Assembly (NCBI GenBank): GCA_029779645.1
Contig: JAKPAC010000004.1
Span: 44,201 to 108,200, forward strand
DNA length: 64,000 nucleotides
DNA from: Actinomycetes bacterium
Lineage (GTDB): Bacteria; Actinomycetota; Actinomycetes; Actinomycetales; Microbacteriaceae
Direction: 5' to 3'
Below, one piece after another: positions 9,129 through 16,697 of the stretch. The notes beneath the pieces were generated by a model. It was not told the origin of the DNA. It searched no databases and saw only the letters and a program-made list of their open reading frames with translations. Positions within the stretch are counted from its first letter, which is position 1; each line of letters starts with the position of its first letter. Both the position numbers and the translations under genes were made by a program.

Positions 9129-9665
9129 ATGTTCCTGCGGCGTGGCTTCTTCGTCTGGCTGTTTCCGGCTGCCCTCGTGCTGCCGGTGTGGCTGCTGATC
9201 GGCTGGGGCGTGTTCACCGGCGGCGGCCTTGCATTCCTCTGGGTGCTCTTCGTGGCGTGCCCCTCGGTCTTTCTCGGGCAGATCCTGATCGCCTTGCTGA
9301 TCCGTGCGCGGGGCACTGTGCGCGCGGCGCGCGCCGTATCGTGGTGGGACGTGCTGGGCCTGACCGTGTGGCACGGCCTGACGATCGCCGTCGGCTTCTA
9401 TGCAGACGCCTGGTTCGCGCCGGTGCTGGTGGGCGCGATCATCGCCGGGTTTGCGCTGATCTGGTCGTCGATGCGGCAGCTCTCGGCCGAGACGCGGCCG
9501 ATCGCGCTGCGGTACACCACCCTGCGCCCCGACGACTCGGGAACCTGGGGACGCACGGGCGGGTCGGTTCCGCCGCGCCAGGCCGCGCAGGGGGCAGCCA
9601 CGGGGTCCGCGCCTGCGGCCGGCGACGTGTTCGTGATCGAGGAGTCGGACGGCACGTCGCGCTGA
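9129..9665 (+). CDS. Small integral membrane protein, unknown function
   Basis: A 178-residue protein with about four hydrophobic segments: residues 7-30, 34-58, about 73-90 and 92-110. A hydrophilic C-terminal tail of about 65 residues is rich in Gly, Ala and Pro. The N-terminus MFLRRGFFVWLF suggests positive-inside orientation. No family is recognised. It stands alone between the divergent map gene and rplS, with a run of 66 bases between its stop and the rplS promoter candidate. It is probably a real gene because the transmembrane pattern is regular and codon use matches the neighbours. Confidence 0.75.
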   Translation: MFLRRGFFVWLFPAALVLPVWLLIGWGVFTGGGLAFLWVLFVACPSVFLGQILIALLIRARGTVRAARAVSWWDVLGLTVWHGLTIAVGFYADAWFAPVLVGAIIAGFALIWSSMRQLSAETRPIALRYTTLRPDDSGTWGRTGGSVPPRQAAQGAATGSAPAAGDVFVIEESDGTSR

Positions 9666-9732
9666 GTCGGGGTGCTGGCGGCGGCATCCATCGCGCGTCG
9701 CAGTGCGCCGCGGGCCGGGCGGGGAATCGAGT

Positions 9733-9761
9733 TTGTCGGCGATGCCGATTCGTGGCAGAAT
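9733..9761 (+). promoter_or_regulatory. Candidate rplS promoter
   Basis: TTGTCG, 17-base spacer, CAGAAT. The -10 context TGGCAGAATA is shared with the rpsP promoter candidate. It lies 132 bases before the rplS start, leaving room for a structured leader. Confidence 0.5.
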
Positions 9762-9783
9762 AGCTGTTTGTGCCGTAGCAGGA

Positions 9784-9881
9784 CTCTGCCACAGGGGGGT
9801 CACAGCGCGTCGAAAGCCGCGAGGGCACACACCTTCAAACTTTTCCCTAGCACCGCCGCCCACCTGTGTGGGGTTGCAGAG
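9784..9881 (+). promoter_or_regulatory. Possible structured rplS leader
   Basis: CTCTGC (9784-9789) is complementary to GCAGAG (9876-9881), and the adjoining CACAGG (9790-9795) to CCTGTG (9863-9868). The two 6-bp helices stack on the 5' strand and leave a 7-base bulge on the 3' strand. The 3' strand ends 11 bases before the start codon, so folding could influence ribosome access. Autoregulation by L19 is possible but not shown. Confidence 0.4.
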
Positions 9882-9892
9882 AGTGAACGATC

Positions 9893-10240
9893 ATGCAGAA
9901 GCTCGACTTCGTCGACGCAGCATCCCTCAAGTCCGACATTCCGGCCTTTGGCCCCGGTGACACCGTCAAGGTGCACGTGAACATCATCGAGGGCACGCGC
10001 TCGCGTGTCCAGGTGTTCCAGGGTGTCGTCATCGGCCGTCAGGGCGACGGCGTGCGCGAGACCTTCACGGTTCGCAAGGTGAGCTTCCAGGTCGGCGTCG
10101 AGCGCATGTTCCCCGTGCACTCGCCGATCATCGAGCGCATCGAGGTCGTCACCCGCGGTGACGTGCGTCGCGCGAAGCTCTACTACCTGCGCGAGCTGCG
10201 CGGCAAGAAGGCCAAGATCAAGGAGAAGCGCGTCAACTGA
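9893..10240 (+). CDS. rplS: 50S ribosomal protein L19
   Basis: L19, 115 residues, sits at the 30S–50S interface near the A-site side. The sequence is diagnostic: [51 protein letters not shown] and the basic end [17 protein letters not shown]. The ATG at 9893 follows a weak GAGAG. It is a monocistronic gene with its own promoter candidate and a very strong terminator hairpin directly after the stop. Confidence 0.98.
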   Translation: MQKLDFVDAASLKSDIPAFGPGDTVKVHVNIIEGTRSRVQVFQGVVIGRQGDGVRETFTVRKVSFQVGVERMFPVHSPIIERIEVVTRGDVRRAKLYYLRELRGKKAKIKEKRVN

Positions 10241-10251
10241 GTGCGCTTCCA

Positions 10252-10287
10252 CGACAACCCCGCGGGCCTCGGCCCGCGGGGTTGTCG
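10252..10287 (+). terminator. Strong terminator hairpin after rplS
   Basis: A perfect 17-bp stem (10252-10268 with 10271-10287) separated by only TC, so about four bases form the loop in practice. It begins 11 bases after the rplS stop. There is no clear U-tract, as often in high-GC actinobacteria. Confidence 0.85.
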
Positions 10288-10435
10288 CATTCTCAGGGGA
10301 TGCCTGCGCGGCACCTGTGCATTGCCTTCGTTTCGAGCGCGGCACCGCGTGTGGGTGTGAGGCGGACGCCGCGAATGTGCGAACCTTGATCAGTGGCGGC
10401 GCTCCGGCGTCGCCTTCGGCGAGCAACGAGGAGAC

Positions 10436-11263
10436 ATGACCACAGAGCCGGAGATGGCCTCGCCCGCGGCCGACGCACCCGCCCGCGCATCGCGGAGCCG
10501 GGGCTGGGCCGTGTTCCTTCGCGACGTCGTCGTGATCGTGCTCATCGCCCTGCTCGTGTCGTTTCTCGTCAAGACATTCGTCGTCCGCTCGTTCTACATC
10601 CCCTCGGGATCGATGAAGAACACGCTGCAGATCGATGATCGCATCCTCGTCGACGAGCTCACACCGCGCTTCACCGGGTACGACCGGGGTGACATCGTGG
10701 TCTTCCGCGACCCGGGCGGCTGGCTGCCCGTCACCTATCGTCAGCCGCGCCCGCCGTTTCTCGAGGGCATCGACTGGGTGCTCTCGCTGGTCGGCCTGAC
10801 CGCGCCCGACAGCAACGACCACCTCATCAAGCGCGTGATCGGCCTGCCGGGCGACCGCGTCGAGTGCTGCGACAGCCTCGGCCGCATCACGGTGAACGGC
10901 ACCCCGATCGACGAGAGCGCGTACCTCCTGCTGCCCACCGGCGTCACCAAGGTGTCGGATCTCGCATTCGACGTCACGGTTCCGGAGGGCACCCTCTGGG
11001 TGCTCGGCGACAACCGCTATCAGTCCAAAGACTCGCGCTACAACCAGGATCAGCCCGGCGCCGGCTTCGTTCCGCTCGACAACGTGGTCGGCCGCGCATT
11101 CCTGATCACCTGGCCGCTCGGCCGCTTCGGCATCATCGACACGCACGACGAGGTGTTCATGGGCGTGCCCGATCCCTCGACCTCCGGCGATGCCGATGCC
11201 GGGGCCGGGGCGCTGGGCCGCGTCGAGCGCAGCGGCGCGGCGCCGGGGCGGGCCGAGCGATGA
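10436..11263 (+). CDS. lepB: Signal peptidase I
   Basis: Membrane serine protease (275 residues) that cleaves signal peptides of exported proteins. An N-terminal tail and one transmembrane helix (about residues 24-45, VVVIVLIALLVSFLVKTF) precede the catalytic Ser in YIPSGSMKNTL and the catalytic Lys in HLIKRVIGLPGD. The closing box is LWVLGDNRYQSKDSR. A pair of cysteines in RVECCDS is unusual but lies in the variable region. Its last four bases overlap the rnhB start (ATGA), so the two are translationally coupled. Confidence 0.96.
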   Translation: MTTEPEMASPAADAPARASRSRGWAVFLRDVVVIVLIALLVSFLVKTFVVRSFYIPSGSMKNTLQIDDRILVDELTPRFTGYDRGDIVVFRDPGGWLPVTYRQPRPPFLEGIDWVLSLVGLTAPDSNDHLIKRVIGLPGDRVECCDSLGRITVNGTPIDESAYLLLPTGVTKVSDLAFDVTVPEGTLWVLGDNRYQSKDSRYNQDQPGAGFVPLDNVVGRAFLITWPLGRFGIIDTHDEVFMGVPDPSTSGDADAGAGALGRVERSGAAPGRAER

Positions 11264-11937
11264 TTCCCACGCTGTCGCTCGAGCACGAGCTGCTGCGCGA
11301 GCACCCGCTCGTGATCGCCTGCGACGAGGTCGGCCGCGGCGCGCTGGCTGGGCCCGTCTCGGTGGGTGCGACGGTCGTCGATGCCGCCATGCTGGATGCC
11401 TGTGCCGGCGCGATCCCCGAGGGGCTGAAGGATTCGAAGCTCGTCACCGAGCGGAGGCGCCCCGAGCTGGCCGCACGCGCGGCCGCCTGGGTGACGCGGA
11501 GCGCGGTCGGCACCGCCTCGCCCGACGAGATCGATGCGCGGGGCATCATCGCGGCGCTCGGGACCGCCGCAGCACGCGCACTGGGCGAGCTGGCGGCGCA
11601 GGGCGTGGACGTCGGCGCGGCGATCGTGATCCTCGACGGCTCGCACGACTACATCACCCCCCAATGGCCGGGGCCGATCGCCGTGCGCCCGGTGGTGAAG
11701 GCCGACCGGGACTGCGCGAGCGCGTCCGCGGCATCCATCATCGCCAAGGTGGCGCGCGACACCCACATGCTCGAGCTGCACGAGGCGCTGCCCGTGTACG
11801 CCTGGGATCGCAACAAGGGGTACGGGAGCGCGGCGCACCGCGAGGCGATCCGCGAGCACGGCGTGAGCGAGCACCACCGGCGCACCTGGGTGGCCACCGA
11901 GGTGTATCAGCCTGCGGCGCTCTTCGCCTCACCGTAG
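11260..11937 (+). CDS. rnhB: Ribonuclease HII
   Basis: Cleaves RNA in RNA–DNA hybrids and starts removal of misincorporated ribonucleotides. It has 225 residues. The DEDD-type active site is seen in IACDEVGRGALAGPV (Asp-Glu), LDGSHDYI (Asp) and VVKADRDCASASAASI (Asp); the family's YAWDRNKGYGSAAHREAI follows. The ATG overlaps the lepB stop by ATGA, a start further supported by the typical pre-motif length of about 20 residues. Confidence 0.96.
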   Translation: MIPTLSLEHELLREHPLVIACDEVGRGALAGPVSVGATVVDAAMLDACAGAIPEGLKDSKLVTERRRPELAARAAAWVTRSAVGTASPDEIDARGIIAALGTAAARALGELAAQGVDVGAAIVILDGSHDYITPQWPGPIAVRPVVKADRDCASASAASIIAKVARDTHMLELHEALPVYAWDRNKGYGSAAHREAIREHGVSEHHRRTWVATEVYQPAALFASP

Positions 11938-11950
11938 GATAGGGGCCATC

Positions 11951-12274
11951 ATGGATGACGACGTTTTCGAGGACTACGACCGGGAGCTTGAGCTCGCGCT
12001 CTATCGCGAGTACCGGGATGTCGTGGGCCAATTTCAGTATGTGATCGAAACGGAACGCCGCTTCTACCTCGCGAACGAGGTCAGCCTCGAGCGTCGCGAC
12101 ACAGAGCACGACTTCTATTTCGAGATCACCATGTCGGACGTGTGGGTGTGGGACGTCTACCGCGCCGATCGCTTCGTGAAGAGTGTGCGCGTGCTCACGT
12201 TCAAGGACGTGAACGTCGAGGAGCTGTCGCGCCGCGACTTCCAGATTCCGCAGGAGCTCTCGCTCGACGAGTAG
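11951..12274 (+). CDS. DUF2469 family protein
   Basis: A 107-residue acidic protein that is highly conserved in actinobacteria and nearly always follows rnhB. The sequence MDDDVFEDYDRELELALYRE at the start and the WDVYRADRFVKSVRVLTFKD stretch in the second half are recognisable. No enzymatic motif or membrane segment is seen and its function is unknown. It lies 13 bases after rnhB and is likely co-transcribed with it. Confidence 0.93.
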   Translation: MDDDVFEDYDRELELALYREYRDVVGQFQYVIETERRFYLANEVSLERRDTEHDFYFEITMSDVWVWDVYRADRFVKSVRVLTFKDVNVEELSRRDFQIPQELSLDE

Positions 12275-12381
12275 CGGGGTGCTCCCGCACAGCTGAGTCG
12301 TCGTCCACAGCCGTTCCCCGCGGATGTCCCGCCCACACTGCGAGCTCCGTGCCGGGCGGCATGGAACGCCCGGGCGCAGAC

Positions 12382-12396
12382 TGCCTCCAGGAGGCA
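12382..12396 (+). promoter_or_regulatory. Hairpin covering the yraN ribosome binding site
   Basis: TGCCTCC (12382-12388) and GGAGGCA (12390-12396) form a perfect inverted repeat. Its 3' arm holds the GGAGG that lies 6 bases before the GTG of yraN. The site could be hidden from ribosomes until the helix is opened. Sequence-based only. Confidence 0.4.
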
Positions 12397-12400
12397 TGCT

Positions 12401-12763
12401 GTGGCAGACAAAGACGTACTTGGGCGCGCGGGCGAGGCCCGCGCCGCCGCGTACCTTCGGGAGCGCGGCTATCGGATCCTCGATCAGAACTGGCGATGCC
12501 GTGACGGCGAGATCGATCTCGTCGCCGCACACGGCGGGCAGCTCGTGTTCGTCGAGGTCAAGACGCGGCGCGGTGTCGGGTTCGGGCATCCGTTCGACGC
12601 CATCACGGCCCGCAAGCTCGCCCGCCTGCACCGCCTGGCGGTGGCGTGGGTGGTGGCGCACCCTGAAGACGCGCACGGCCGCGCGGTGCGGGTCGATGCG
12701 CTTGCAGTGCTCGGGCCAGACCCGACCACCGCCGAGATCGAGCACATCGCGGGGCTGCAATGA
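12401..12763 (+). CDS. yraN: YraN-type (UPF0102) putative endonuclease
   Basis: A 120-residue protein of the YraN family, whose fold resembles archaeal Holliday-junction resolvases. The PD-(D/E)xK-like core is present: GEIDLVA (Asp) and LVFVEVKTRRG (Glu-Val-Lys), preceded by the conserved GRAGEARAAAYL. Actual nuclease function is unproven for the family. The GTG at 12401 was chosen for its well-placed GGAGG. The end overlaps comM by ATGA. Confidence 0.92.
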   Translation: MADKDVLGRAGEARAAAYLRERGYRILDQNWRCRDGEIDLVAAHGGQLVFVEVKTRRGVGFGHPFDAITARKLARLHRLAVAWVVAHPEDAHGRAVRVDALAVLGPDPTTAEIEHIAGLQ

Positions 12764-14292
12764 CCGTCGCGCGCACGTGGGCGGTCGCGCTCACCGGCGC
12801 CGACGGCGCGCTCGTCGAGGTGGAGGCTGATCAGTCGAGCCAGCTCCCGGGCCTGCACATCATCGGGCTGCCCGACAAGGCGCTGGGGGAGGCGGAGCAG
12901 CGAGTGCGGGGCGCCGCCGCGAACTGCGCGCTGACGCTTCCGCGGCGGCGTGTGACCGTGAACCTCTCGCCCGCCAGCCTGCCCAAGCAGGGCGCGGGCT
13001 TCGACGTCGCGATCGCTGTGGCGACCCTCGCGACCGACGGCTCGCTCGACCTCGCCTCGCTCGCGCGCACCGTGCACATCGGGGAGCTGGGGCTCGACGG
13101 CCGGCTGCGGCCCGTGGCAGGCGTGCTTCCCGCGGTGCTCGCGGCGGCACGTGCCGGCGTGACGCACGCGATCGTGCCGCACGCGAACCAGGACGAGGCG
13201 CGGCTGGTGTCGGGCGTGCACGTCGTCGGGGCGGTGACACTCGGCGATGTGGCCCTCTGGCACGGGGCCGACCTCGAGCCGAGCGAGGTCGAACCGGTGC
13301 CGGCGGTCGCGCCGCCGCCCGCGCGCGCCTCGGTCGGCGACCTCGCCGACGTCATCGGGCAGCGCGAGGCCGTCGAGGCGCTGATCGCGGCGGCGGCGGG
13401 CGGCCACCACATGCTCATGTGCGGGCCACCTGGCGCCGGCAAGACGATGCTGGCGAGTCGGCTTCCCGGCATCCTGCCAGACCTCGACGATGCGGCGGCC
13501 CTGGAGGTCACGTCGATGCGCTCGCTGTCGGGCGACGGGGTCGCCGCGCTCGTGCGTGAGCCGCCGTTCGAGAGCCCGCACCACAGCGCGACCGTGGCCG
13601 CGCTGGTCGGCGGCGGAAGCCGTGTCGTGCGCCCCGGTGCGATCGCCCGTGCGACGAACGGCGTGCTCTTCCTCGATGAGGCCGCAGAATTCGCCGCGTC
13701 GGCGCTCGATGCCCTTCGGCAGCCGCTCGAGACCGGTGCCATCACGATTCACCGTTCGGGAGTGAGCGCCGCTTTCCCCGCGCGCTTCCAGCTGGTCATG
13801 GCGACGAACCCGTGCCCATGCGGCAGCTACGGGGTGCGGGGAGGTGCGTGCGTGTGCCCGCCGGATCAGGTGCGACGCTATCTCGGCAAGCTGTCGGGCC
13901 CGCTGCTCGACCGCGTCGACATCGAGCTTGGCCTGCGGCGGGTGAGCGTGGCGCAGGCGAGCGAGGCCGGCGGGCATGCGACGCTGTCGACGGCCGAGGC
14001 GAAGCAACGCGTGCTGGGCGCGCGTTCGCGTGCGGCGCACCGACTTCGCGACACGCCCTGGTCGGTCAACGCGCGCGTTTCGGGGCAGTGGCTGCGGCAG
14101 GGGCCGCTGGCGCTCGCGAGCGAGGCGCGCCGACCGCTGGACGCCGCGCTGCACCGGGGTGCCCTCACGCTTCGTGGCTACGACCGCGTGTTGCGCGTGG
14201 CGTGGACCCTGTGCGATCTGGAGGGGCGTGCGGCGCCGAGCCTGCATGACGTGGGCCGGGCGCTGTTCATGAAGCGGGGGATCGTGGCATGA
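12760..14292 (+). CDS. comM: ComM/YifB-type AAA+ ATPase (Mg-chelatase-like)
   Basis: A 510-residue AAA+ protein. In competent bacteria ComM is a helicase that promotes branch migration during transformation. Visible: the N-terminal Lon-like domain (LPGLHIIGLPDKALGEAEQR, NLSPASLPKQGAGFDVAIA), Walker A CGPPGAGKTMLASR, Walker B GVLFLDEAAEF, sensor-1 MATNPCPCG with the Cys cluster, and the C-terminal region FSARVSGQ-like VNARVSGQW. It overlaps yraN and dprA by 4 bases each. This yraN–comM–dprA order is standard, so the loss of dprA's continuity just downstream is striking. Confidence 0.95.
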   Translation: MTVARTWAVALTGADGALVEVEADQSSQLPGLHIIGLPDKALGEAEQRVRGAAANCALTLPRRRVTVNLSPASLPKQGAGFDVAIAVATLATDGSLDLASLARTVHIGELGLDGRLRPVAGVLPAVLAAARAGVTHAIVPHANQDEARLVSGVHVVGAVTLGDVALWHGADLEPSEVEPVPAVAPPPARASVGDLADVIGQREAVEALIAAAAGGHHMLMCGPPGAGKTMLASRLPGILPDLDDAAALEVTSMRSLSGDGVAALVREPPFESPHHSATVAALVGGGSRVVRPGAIARATNGVLFLDEAAEFAASALDALRQPLETGAITIHRSGVSAAFPARFQLVMATNPCPCGSYGVRGGACVCPPDQVRRYLGKLSGPLLDRVDIELGLRRVSVAQASEAGGHATLSTAEAKQRVLGARSRAAHRLRDTPWSVNARVSGQWLRQGPLALASEARRPLDAALHRGALTLRGYDRVLRVAWTLCDLEGRAAPSLHDVGRALFMKRGIVA

Positions 14293-14852
14293 GGACGTTT
14301 GGCATCGGTGCGGCCGCGCTGCACTCCGCGGTCGGCTTCGTCGTGGCGGCGGCGCGCGAGACGACTCGGCTCGATCTCGAGCCGGACGCGGAGGCAGCAC
14401 TCGGCGAGCGACTGTTCGCCGTCGCCGCGTGGAGCTGCCTGGTCGAGCCCGGCGACTCCGTGGCGGCGAGCCTTGTGCGGGGGCTCGGGGCGCCGCGGGC
14501 GCTCGAGGTGCTCGTGGCGCGACGCACGGCCGGGCAGATTCTGGAGGAGCTCGCGGGCACGGCGCGCGACACGCCAGATGCGGCCGGCGTGGTCGACGCG
14601 ACGGCGATCGCCGCCGGCCTCGCGCGGTGGCTGCCGCGGCTTTCGGAGCGGCCGGTGATGCAGGCGCTCGCGACCGCGCGGCGCTCGGGCATCGCGCTCG
14701 TGGTGCCGGGGGATGGGCGCTGGCCGGAGCAGCTCGACGCGCTGGGGGCACACGCGCCGCTCTGCCTCTGGACGCGAGGTGATCGGCAAGCCTTGCGGGC
14801 AGACCGGGCGGACTGGGATGTCGCGGAGTTGGAACTCGCGCTATTGCCTTGA
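14289..14852 (+). pseudogene. dprA: dprA, 5' fragment interrupted by an island
   Basis: The first 165 residues or so match the N-terminal, SAM-like part of DprA (the protein that loads RecA on incoming single-stranded DNA). The match runs to the conserved APLCLWTRGD that normally precedes the Rossmann fold by 10-20 residues. After that the frame runs into foreign sequence (about 20 residues, ending ELALLP) and stops at 14852. The catalytic-core remainder is found 13.3 kb away at 28092-28902 on the same strand and in the expected order. The start overlaps comM by ATGA. A stable protein from this fragment alone is doubtful. Confidence 0.9.
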
Positions 14853-14860
14853 TCGGCGAC

Positions 14861-15574
14861 CTAGATGGCCTCGTTGACGACTTGTTCGTTGGGCGACTGC
14901 CGCGGCCGCGGGAACAACACGATGGTGAGTGCGATCGCGACGCCGGCGCCGATCAGTTGCGCGGCGAGGAACGGGAGTACCGAGGTGGGTGCGATGCCGG
15001 CGAAGGTGTCGGTGAAGATGCGGCCGATGGTGACGGCGGGGTTGGCGAACGAGGTGGAGCTGGTGAACCAGTAGGCAGCGCCGATGTAGGCGCCGACCGC
15101 GATCGCGATCACCGGTGTGGGCCGGCCAGTGCGGGTGAGCCCCATGATGAGCAGCACCAGGCCAGCGGTGGCGACGATCTCTGCGAGGAAGGTGGCCGGG
15201 GTGGCGCGGTCCGTGGTGGAGATCGTGGTCGGAGTGGCGAACATCGCGTTGGCGAGCACCGCGCCGGCGATCCCGCCGAGGATCTGCGCGGGCAGATAGA
15301 CCACGAGATTCGGGGTGGGCAGGCCGGTTCGGCGGTGGAGGAGGGTGTCGGCGAGGGAGATGACGGGGTTGAAGTGCGCGCCGGAGACCGGGGCCAGCAG
15401 CAGGATGAGGACGCCGAGGCCGAGGGCGGTGGCGATCGAGTTCTCGAGCAGCTGCAGCCCGGTGTCGGTGGAGAGGCGCTGTGCGGCGATCCCGGAGCCG
15501 ACCACGACGGCGACCAGGAGCCCGGTGCCGAGGAACTCAGCGAGGGCGCGCCGCCAGAGCGGATGACCTGTCAC
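14861..15574 (-). CDS. Aquaporin-family channel of the ars operon (AqpS-like)
   Basis: A 237-residue MIP-family channel with six transmembrane segments. The two half-helix boxes are HFNPVIS (NPV replacing the first NPA) and FANPAVT. In ars operons of some bacteria an aquaglyceroporin replaces the arsenite pump and lets As(III), made by ArsC, leave down its gradient. No Acr3 or ArsB is seen in this island, which fits that role. The GTG start at 15574 overlaps the arsC stop (GTGA). It is the last gene of the operon and its 3' end lies 8 bases from the broken dprA stop on the other strand. Confidence 0.88.
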   Translation of the reverse strand: MTGHPLWRRALAEFLGTGLLVAVVVGSGIAAQRLSTDTGLQLLENSIATALGLGVLILLLAPVSGAHFNPVISLADTLLHRRTGLPTPNLVVYLPAQILGGIAGAVLANAMFATPTTISTTDRATPATFLAEIVATAGLVLLIMGLTRTGRPTPVIAIAVGAYIGAAYWFTSSTSFANPAVTIGRIFTDTFAGIAPTSVLPFLAAQLIGAGVAIALTIVLFPRPRQSPNEQVVNEAI

Positions 15575-16233
15575 GAATGGGTCGCCGTGAGGTCCGGGGT
15601 GAGTTCGGTGAGCAACTGTTCGACGTGCTGCTGGATCTCGTCGCGGACCGCGCGGATGCCGTCCAGGTCCAGGTCGGCGGGGTCGTCGAGCTGCCAGTCG
15701 AGGTAGCGCTTGCCAGGATAGAGCGGGCAGGCGTCCCCGCAACCCATCGTCACCACGGCGTCCGCAGCGCGGACCACGTCGTCGGTGAGCGGCTTGGGGA
15801 ACTCCTCGGCGACGTCGATCCCAGCCTCGGCGAGCACGGTGACGACACCAGGGAGGAGACCGGCGGCGGGCTGGGAGCCGGCGGAGCGGACGTGGACCTT
15901 CTCGCCCGCGAGGTGCCGGGTGATGGCGGCGGCCATCTGGGAGCGGCCTGAGTTCTGGACGCAGACGTAGAGGATCTCCGGGACCGGCTTGCCGATCAAC
16001 CCGCGCGACTGGGCGAGGGCGACCAGCCGGTCGCGGGCGAACTTCTCCGCAACCGTGGGCAGGTGAGTGTTGACCGCGGCGGTGCGGGCCAGGGCGGTGT
16101 AGGACTCGAACACCACCCGCTCGACGGTCTCTTCGCTGACCATCCCCGTGAACTGGTGTGCGAGGCGCTCGGCGGCGCGGTGCAGCACCGAGTCCGCCGA
16201 GAGCAGCCCATCCTGGCCCCGCTGCGCGTTCAT
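15571..16233 (-). CDS. arsC: Arsenate reductase (LMW-phosphatase type) with N-terminal three-helix domain
   Basis: A 220-residue protein. Residues 1-80 are helical (LAHQFTGMVSEETVERVVFE) and resemble the three-helix dimerisation domain often placed before actinobacterial ArsC. From about residue 86 the reductase follows: YVCVQNSGRSQMAAA holds the P-loop Cys (C-x5-R), and VTMGCGDACPLYPGKRY the second Cys pair and the Asp region. It reduces As(V) to As(III). The ATG overlaps the stop of the upstream arsC by 4 bases, and its own stop overlaps the aquaporin start. Confidence 0.9.
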   Translation of the reverse strand: MNAQRGQDGLLSADSVLHRAAERLAHQFTGMVSEETVERVVFESYTALARTAAVNTHLPTVAEKFARDRLVALAQSRGLIGKPVPEILYVCVQNSGRSQMAAAITRHLAGEKVHVRSAGSQPAAGLLPGVVTVLAEAGIDVAEEFPKPLTDDVVRAADAVVTMGCGDACPLYPGKRYLDWQLDDPADLDLDGIRAVRDEIQQHVEQLLTELTPDLTATHS

Positions 16234-16646
16234 GCCGCCCGCCCGGCGGGGAGCAGCTGGGCGATGAGGGTCTCGACACGGGCGCGGATCTCGTCCCGGA
16301 TGGGGCGGACCGCGTCGATGTCCTGCCCGGCGGGGTCCTCGAGCTGCCAGTCTTCGTAGCGCTTCCCGGGGAAGATCGGGCAGGCATCCCCGCAGCCCAT
16401 CGTGATCACGACATCGGACTCACGGACGGCGTCGACGGTGAGCAGCTTTGGGGTGCCGCCGGCGATGTCGATGCCTTCCTCGGCCATCGCGGTCACGGCG
16501 ACCGGGTTGATCTGGTCCTTCGGCTCGGACCCGGCCGAGAGCACCTCGACGCGGTCTCCGGCGAGGTGGTGCAGGTAGCCGGCGGCCATCTGCGACCGGC
16601 CTGCGTTGTGGACGCAGACGAACAGAACAGTGGGCTTGTCACTCAT
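16230..16646 (-). CDS. arsC: Arsenate reductase ArsC (LMW-phosphatase/thioredoxin or mycothiol type)
   Basis: A compact 138-residue reductase. The P-loop is FVCVHNAGRSQMAAG with the nucleophilic Cys and C-x5-R; the second redox motif is ITMGCGDACPIFPGKRYEDW. The start chosen is the ATG at 16646, giving the family's MSDKPTVLFVCVHN opening; an in-frame GTG 24 bases upstream is less likely. GAGAGGAA precedes it at a rather long spacing of about 14 bases. An ArsR-box-like palindrome lies 33 bases upstream. Confidence 0.93.
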   Translation of the reverse strand: MSDKPTVLFVCVHNAGRSQMAAGYLHHLAGDRVEVLSAGSEPKDQINPVAVTAMAEEGIDIAGGTPKLLTVDAVRESDVVITMGCGDACPIFPGKRYEDWQLEDPAGQDIDAVRPIRDEIRARVETLIAQLLPAGRAA

Positions 16647-16678
16647 GACGGGGGTCTCGCTTCCTCTCACCAGAAAGC

Positions 16679-16694
16679 ATAGACCACCATCTAT
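16679..16694. promoter_or_regulatory. Putative ArsR box before arsC
   Basis: ATAGAC-N4-ATCTAT on the plus strand: two 6-base arms with one mismatch and a 4-base spacer. It lies in the short gap between the ArsR–ArsC fusion gene and arsC. It has the same arms and geometry as the box over the fusion gene's start. Confidence 0.55.
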
Positions 16695-16697
16695 CAG

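Noticed and set aside
14861..16387. A single long frame reading from inside arsC into the aquaporin
   Set aside because: The upstream part is out of frame with both ArsC proteins. The aquaporin has a good GTG overlapping the arsC stop.
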